DNA of 45,029 nt, taken from assembly GCA_017396895.1 (NCBI GenBank), contig JAFQKN010000014.1:1-45029 (forward strand), in the 5' to 3' direction. Origin of the DNA: Clostridia bacterium. Its GTDB lineage: Bacteria > Bacillota > Clostridia > Oscillospirales > Acutalibacteraceae. The notes beneath the pieces were generated by a model. The model had not been told where the DNA came from and did no database searches. It worked only from the letters and a program-made list of their open reading frames with translations. Positions 42,173 through 45,029 of the stretch are shown here, piece after piece (position 1 is the first letter of the stretch; every line of letters starts with the position of its first letter). The translations under genes and the position numbers were made by a program.

Positions 42173-43573
42173 TTATGCTCTCGACCACTTGACACCCTGC
42201 GGTGTATCTTCGAGCACGATGCCCATTTCCTTGAGCTGATCGCGGATGCGGTCTGCCTCTGCCCAGTTCTTGCTCTTTCTGGCTTCGGTTCTGGCGGCAA
42301 TGAGGGCTTCGACTTCTTCATCCAGAGAATCGGATTTGCGGTTGTATACAAGACCGAGCACTTCGGTCAGTTCGTCAAAGAGTTTGACGGCTTCTTCCAC
42401 GGCCGCTTTGTTCGGCGCATCCGTCAGAACGGATTTGTTGATGAAGCGGACGAAATCAAACAGAGCCGCAATGGCATCGGCGGTGTTCAGATCGTCGTCC
42501 ATGGCATCGCAGAACGCCTTTTTGGCGGCTTCACAGCCTTCTTTTGCAACGGCAAGTGCTTCGCTGTTTTCATCAGCAGATGCATTTTTGAGCGCAAATT
42601 CAAGTGCTTCGCGGCAGTTGTAAAGACGGGTGAGAGATGCCTTGCACTGTTCAAGAGAATCGTAACTGTAGTTGATGGGACTGCGATACTGGCAGGAGAT
42701 CATCAGATAGCGAATAGGTTCGTAACCGAACTGCTGAGAAACATCACGAACGGTGAAGAAATTGCCCTTGGATTTGCTCATTTTTTCGTTGTCAACGGTG
42801 ATGAAACCGTTGTGCATCCAGTAACGTGCAAAGGGAACGCCATTGCAGCATTCGCTCTGCGCAATTTCGTTTTCATGGTGGGGGAACACAAGGTCCTGAC
42901 CGCCGCAATGGATGTCGATGGTCTCACCCAGGAAACGTCTGGACATGGCAGAGCATTCAATGTGCCAACCCGGTCTGCCCTTGCCCCAGGGGGATTCCCA
43001 CCACGGTTCGCCGGGCTTGGAGCCTTTCCAAAGTGCGAAGTCAACGGCTTCACGTTTGACTTCACCGATGTTGATGCGTGCGCCTGCCAGCAGATCTTCC
43101 ATGGGCTGATGCGACAGTTTGCCGTATTCGTTGAACTTCAAGGTGCTGAAATACACGTCGCCGTTGGCTTCGTAAGCAAAGCCCTTTTCGATGAGTTTTT
43201 CGATGATGGCAATGATCTCGTCAATGTTTTCCGTTGCCTTGGGATGTACGCTTGCGGGACGGACGTTGAGGCCGCCTGCATCGATCTTGTATTCGGCAAT
43301 GTATTTTTCGGACACGGTCAGATAATCGGTGCCTTCATCGTTGGCACGGTTGATGATCTTGTCGTCAATGTCGGTAAAGTTCTGCACAAAAGTGACTTTG
43401 TAGCCGCGGTATTCAAGATAACGGCGCAGAACGTCAAACACACAGATGGGGCGCGCGTTGCCGATGTGGATGTAGTTATAAACGGTGGGACCGCAGGCAT
43501 AAATGCCTACTTCACCTTCTTTGAGGGGGATAAGTTCTTCCTTTTGTCTTGTGAGTGTATTATAAACTTTCAT
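42173..43573 (-). CDS. cysS: Cysteinyl-tRNA synthetase
   Basis: The 466-residue class I synthetase charges tRNA-Cys. The HIGH-type motif is HIGN (36-39), KMSKS is at 264-268, and the zinc site is formed by Cys27, Cys207, His232 and nearby Glu236 (PHHENEIAQSEC). It follows cysE on the minus strand with 3 bp between them, so cysteine synthesis and its use for tRNA charging share one transcript, a common arrangement in Firmicutes. A good AAAAGGAG site precedes ATG 43573. Confidence 0.97.
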   Translation of the reverse strand: MKVYNTLTRQKEELIPLKEGEVGIYACGPTVYNYIHIGNARPICVFDVLRRYLEYRGYKVTFVQNFTDIDDKIINRANDEGTDYLTVSEKYIAEYKIDAGGLNVRPASVHPKATENIDEIIAIIEKLIEKGFAYEANGDVYFSTLKFNEYGKLSHQPMEDLLAGARINIGEVKREAVDFALWKGSKPGEPWWESPWGKGRPGWHIECSAMSRRFLGETIDIHCGGQDLVFPHHENEIAQSECCNGVPFARYWMHNGFITVDNEKMSKSKGNFFTVRDVSQQFGYEPIRYLMISCQYRSPINYSYDSLEQCKASLTRLYNCREALEFALKNASADENSEALAVAKEGCEAAKKAFCDAMDDDLNTADAIAALFDFVRFINKSVLTDAPNKAAVEEAVKLFDELTEVLGLVYNRKSDSLDEEVEALIAARTEARKSKNWAEADRIRDQLKEMGIVLEDTPQGVKWSRA

Positions 43574-43576
43574 GTT

Positions 43577-44209
43577 TTATTCTCCTTTTCTGACTTGTTT
43601 TTCAAGTTCTTCTATGCGGCGGTGCAAGCGATCGAGTTCCTGTTGCACGGGATCGGGAATGTGCACCTGATCGAGTTCGTCAAGCACGCGCTTGCCGTCA
43701 CGCTTGACCACTCTTGCGGGGGTTCCGACGGCGGTGCAGTTGGCAGGAATTTCATTGAGCACCACACTGCCTGCGGCAATGTTTGTGTTGTCCCCGATCT
43801 TGAACGGGCCGAGCACCTTGGCACCTGCGCCGATGAGTACGTTGTTGCCGATGGTGGGATGACGCTTGCCGACGTCCTTCCCCGTACCGCCCAAGGTAAC
43901 GCCCTGATAAATGGTCACGTTATCGCCGATCTCGGCGGTCTCACCGATCACAACACCCGTGCCGTGGTCGATGAAAAAGCGTTTGCCGATTTTGGCACCC
44001 GGATGAATTTCAATGTTTGTACGTCTGGCACAGGCTTGCGAAATACATCGCGCAATGAAGTGCATATTGTGATTGTAAAACCAATGCGCTTTGCGGTGCG
44101 AACGCACAGCCCGAAGTCCGGGATACAGAAACAGGATCTCCAGCGTGGAAGTTGCCGCCGGATCGCGTTCACGCACACTTGCAATATCTTCCCTGAGTCG
44201 GTCGAACAT
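43577..44209 (-). CDS. cysE: Serine O-acetyltransferase
   Basis: The 210-residue enzyme makes O-acetylserine from serine and acetyl-CoA, the first step of cysteine synthesis. It is the short form of CysE, with a brief helical N-terminal part ([12 protein letters not shown]) followed by the left-handed beta-helix of hexapeptide repeats. The catalytic Asp81-His82 pair lies in [28 protein letters not shown] is another conserved segment. The C-terminal 40 residues are a charged helix. GGAGGG lies just before ATG 44209. It is the first gene of the cysE-cysS transcript. Confidence 0.96.
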   Translation of the reverse strand: MFDRLREDIASVRERDPAATSTLEILFLYPGLRAVRSHRKAHWFYNHNMHFIARCISQACARRTNIEIHPGAKIGKRFFIDHGTGVVIGETAEIGDNVTIYQGVTLGGTGKDVGKRHPTIGNNVLIGAGAKVLGPFKIGDNTNIAAGSVVLNEIPANCTAVGTPARVVKRDGKRVLDELDQVHIPDPVQQELDRLHRRIEELEKQVRKGE

Positions 44210-44240
44210 TAAAACCCTCCTTTACCTCATAGATTATAAT

Positions 44241-44269
44241 ATTATATATGAATTGCGGACAAATTTCAA
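44241..44269 (-). promoter_or_regulatory. Promoter for cysE-cysS
   Basis: On the minus strand: TTGAAA (44269-44264), 17-bp spacer, TATAAT (44246-44241). The leader is only about 25 nt, so no T-box or other attenuator fits between promoter and gene. Confidence 0.7.
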
Positions 44270-44286
44270 TATGGAGTGATGTTTGT

Positions 44287-44805
44287 TTGAAAAAAATTTC
44301 AAAGCAACAGAAAATCAACCTTGCCGGCTTCGTTTTTACCTGTGTTGCAGGCACTCTTTTGCATTTTTTGTATCATTGGACGGGAGAAAACAAACTTGTT
44401 GCCGCATTTGCCGCCGTCAATGAAAGCACATGGGAGCACCTGAAACTGCTGTGGGTGCCGATCGTTGTGTTATCGATCATCGAATATTTCGTTTACGGCA
44501 AAAACAGACCGAATTTTTTGCCTGTTAAATACATTTCGGCCGTTGTCGGAATGGCATTCATCACCGTAGTTTTCTATACCTACAGCGGTGTACTCGGCAG
44601 ACAGGCGGCATGGTTCAACATCGCGCTGTTTTACATGGGCGCCGCGATCAGTTGGTTTTTCTCTTACAAATATATGCAGACCGACCGTTTTTCGTCCCCG
44701 ATTGCCGTACCTGTCTGCAGAGTGCTTGCGGCATTGACCGCCGTTTGCTTTGTGGTGTGGTCTTACACCCCGCCGTCGCTCGGCATTTTCATTTCACCTG
44801 TATAA
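44287..44805 (+). CDS. DUF6512-like small integral membrane protein
   Basis: Start TTG 44287 is preferred, with GGAG at 44273-44276; the frame from 44248 lies in the cysE promoter region and lacks a ribosome site. The 172-residue protein has about five membrane segments. The segment FAAVNESTWEHLKLLWVP between helices 1 and 2 is a recognisable signature of DUF6512 proteins from Clostridia. Function is unknown. It is divergent from cysE and followed by a hairpin. Confidence 0.75.
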   Translation: MKKISKQQKINLAGFVFTCVAGTLLHFLYHWTGENKLVAAFAAVNESTWEHLKLLWVPIVVLSIIEYFVYGKNRPNFLPVKYISAVVGMAFITVVFYTYSGVLGRQAAWFNIALFYMGAAISWFFSYKYMQTDRFSSPIAVPVCRVLAALTAVCFVVWSYTPPSLGIFISPV

Positions 44806-44809
44806 ACAT

Positions 44810-44842
44810 AGGACAACGTTTGCGATTCACAAGCGTTGTCCT
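44810..44842 (+). terminator. Possible terminator after the DUF6512-like gene
   Basis: AGGACAACG (44810-44818) pairs perfectly with CGTTGTCCT (44834-44842), but only TAGGG follows, so the T-tail is lacking. It may act as a weak terminator or a transcript-stabilising hairpin. Confidence 0.45.
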
Positions 44843-44869
44843 TAGGGTGACAGGTATAATCCGAACCCG

Positions 44870-44977
44870 TTTTTTACAGGTGGATTTGAGCCGATACTTC
44901 GTTAAAATACTCGAAAATCCACAAAGGATTTTCTGCGTTTTGTGCCTTGTCTCGCCAAAAATCCACACTGTAAAAAA
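44870..44977. repeat. 108-bp imperfect palindromic element
   Basis: Outer arms TTTTTTACAG (44870-44879) and CTGTAAAAAA (44968-44977), next TGGATTT (44881-44887) and AAATCCA (44959-44965), then GAG/CTC, and an inner hairpin AAAATCC-acaaa-GGATTTT (44914-44932). No open frame is convincing here. The layout is that of an intergenic palindromic repeat; the remaining bases to the window end show no feature. Confidence 0.55.
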
Positions 44978-45029
44978 TCTTCGACCTGAAAACGAGTTAT
45001 TTTTATTGGATTTTTGGGGTTGAGACCGC

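Noticed and set aside
42155-44212. Long open frame (685 codons) on the plus strand
   Set aside because: It lies fully antisense to cysS and cysE, whose catalytic motifs are certain; a shadow frame caused by codon bias.
44210-44290. Possible T-box leader before cysE-cysS
   Set aside because: The promoter lies only about 30 bp from the start codon and no T-box sequence or antiterminator is present.

Overview
The window looks like part of a chromosome from an uncultured gut member of the Clostridia, probably Oscillospirales/Ruminococcaceae-like. This is inferred from moderate GC (about 50% by eye), strong Shine-Dalgarno sites, sigma-A type promoters with 16-17 bp spacers, an Rnf complex in C-D-G-E-A-B order, an ECF-type thiamine transporter, BspA-like leucine-rich repeat (LRR) surface proteins, a dockerin, and cytosolic GH3 and GH20 glycosidases. 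No tRNA, rRNA, CRISPR array, intact transposase or prophage gene was seen.

Layout. 1-1457: REP-like palindromes and a YhcG/DUF1016-type nuclease gene broken by an in-frame TAG. 1490-7043: from one good promoter, a sugar mutarotase and FGGY kinase (fucU, rhaB-like), then rsmA, tmk, a HAD phosphatase and thiN, followed by a TPP riboswitch with its own terminator in front of thiT. 7051-11836: a 991-residue membrane-anchored repeat protein and a secreted LRR protein ending in a dockerin, each with its own promoter. 11854-13205: rarA on the minus strand. 13206-13813: a gene-free stretch holding a dense array of short hairpins framed by 28-bp palindromic inverted repeats. 13740-27354: a long plus-strand run of GH20 hexosaminidase, two bacterial PH-domain membrane proteins, apbE, rnfCDGEAB, uxaC, a CBS protein and a DUF2079 membrane protein. 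27466-33304: a giant (1739-residue) secreted LRR/Cys-repeat protein and an XRE regulator, transcribed divergently from overlapping promoters with a palindrome between them. 33361-37213: rmuC and a GH3 glycosidase on the minus strand. 37299-42112: an orphan peptide/solute-binding lipoprotein, DUF1015, two related membrane-anchored proteins and a small lipoprotein. 42173-44269: cysE-cysS. 44287 to the end: a DUF6512-like membrane protein and a 108-bp palindromic element.

How it fits together. ApbE probably attaches FMN to RnfD and RnfG, both of which carry the flavinylation motif, so apbE-rnfCDGEAB is a self-contained module coupling ferredoxin and NADH redox to an ion gradient. Thiamine appears to be salvaged: ThiT imports it, ThiN activates it, and TPP feeds back through the riboswitch. 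Sugar genes (FucU/RhaB, UxaC, GH20, GH3) suggest use of host or plant glycans including deoxyhexoses and uronic acids. The most unusual parts are the giant LRR protein with its Cys-rich C-terminal motif and linked XRE switch, the hairpin array at 13219-13533, and the ~130-residue repeats of the protein at 7142. All 36 coding regions end in TAA or TGA; the only in-frame TAG noted is the one that breaks the YhcG gene.
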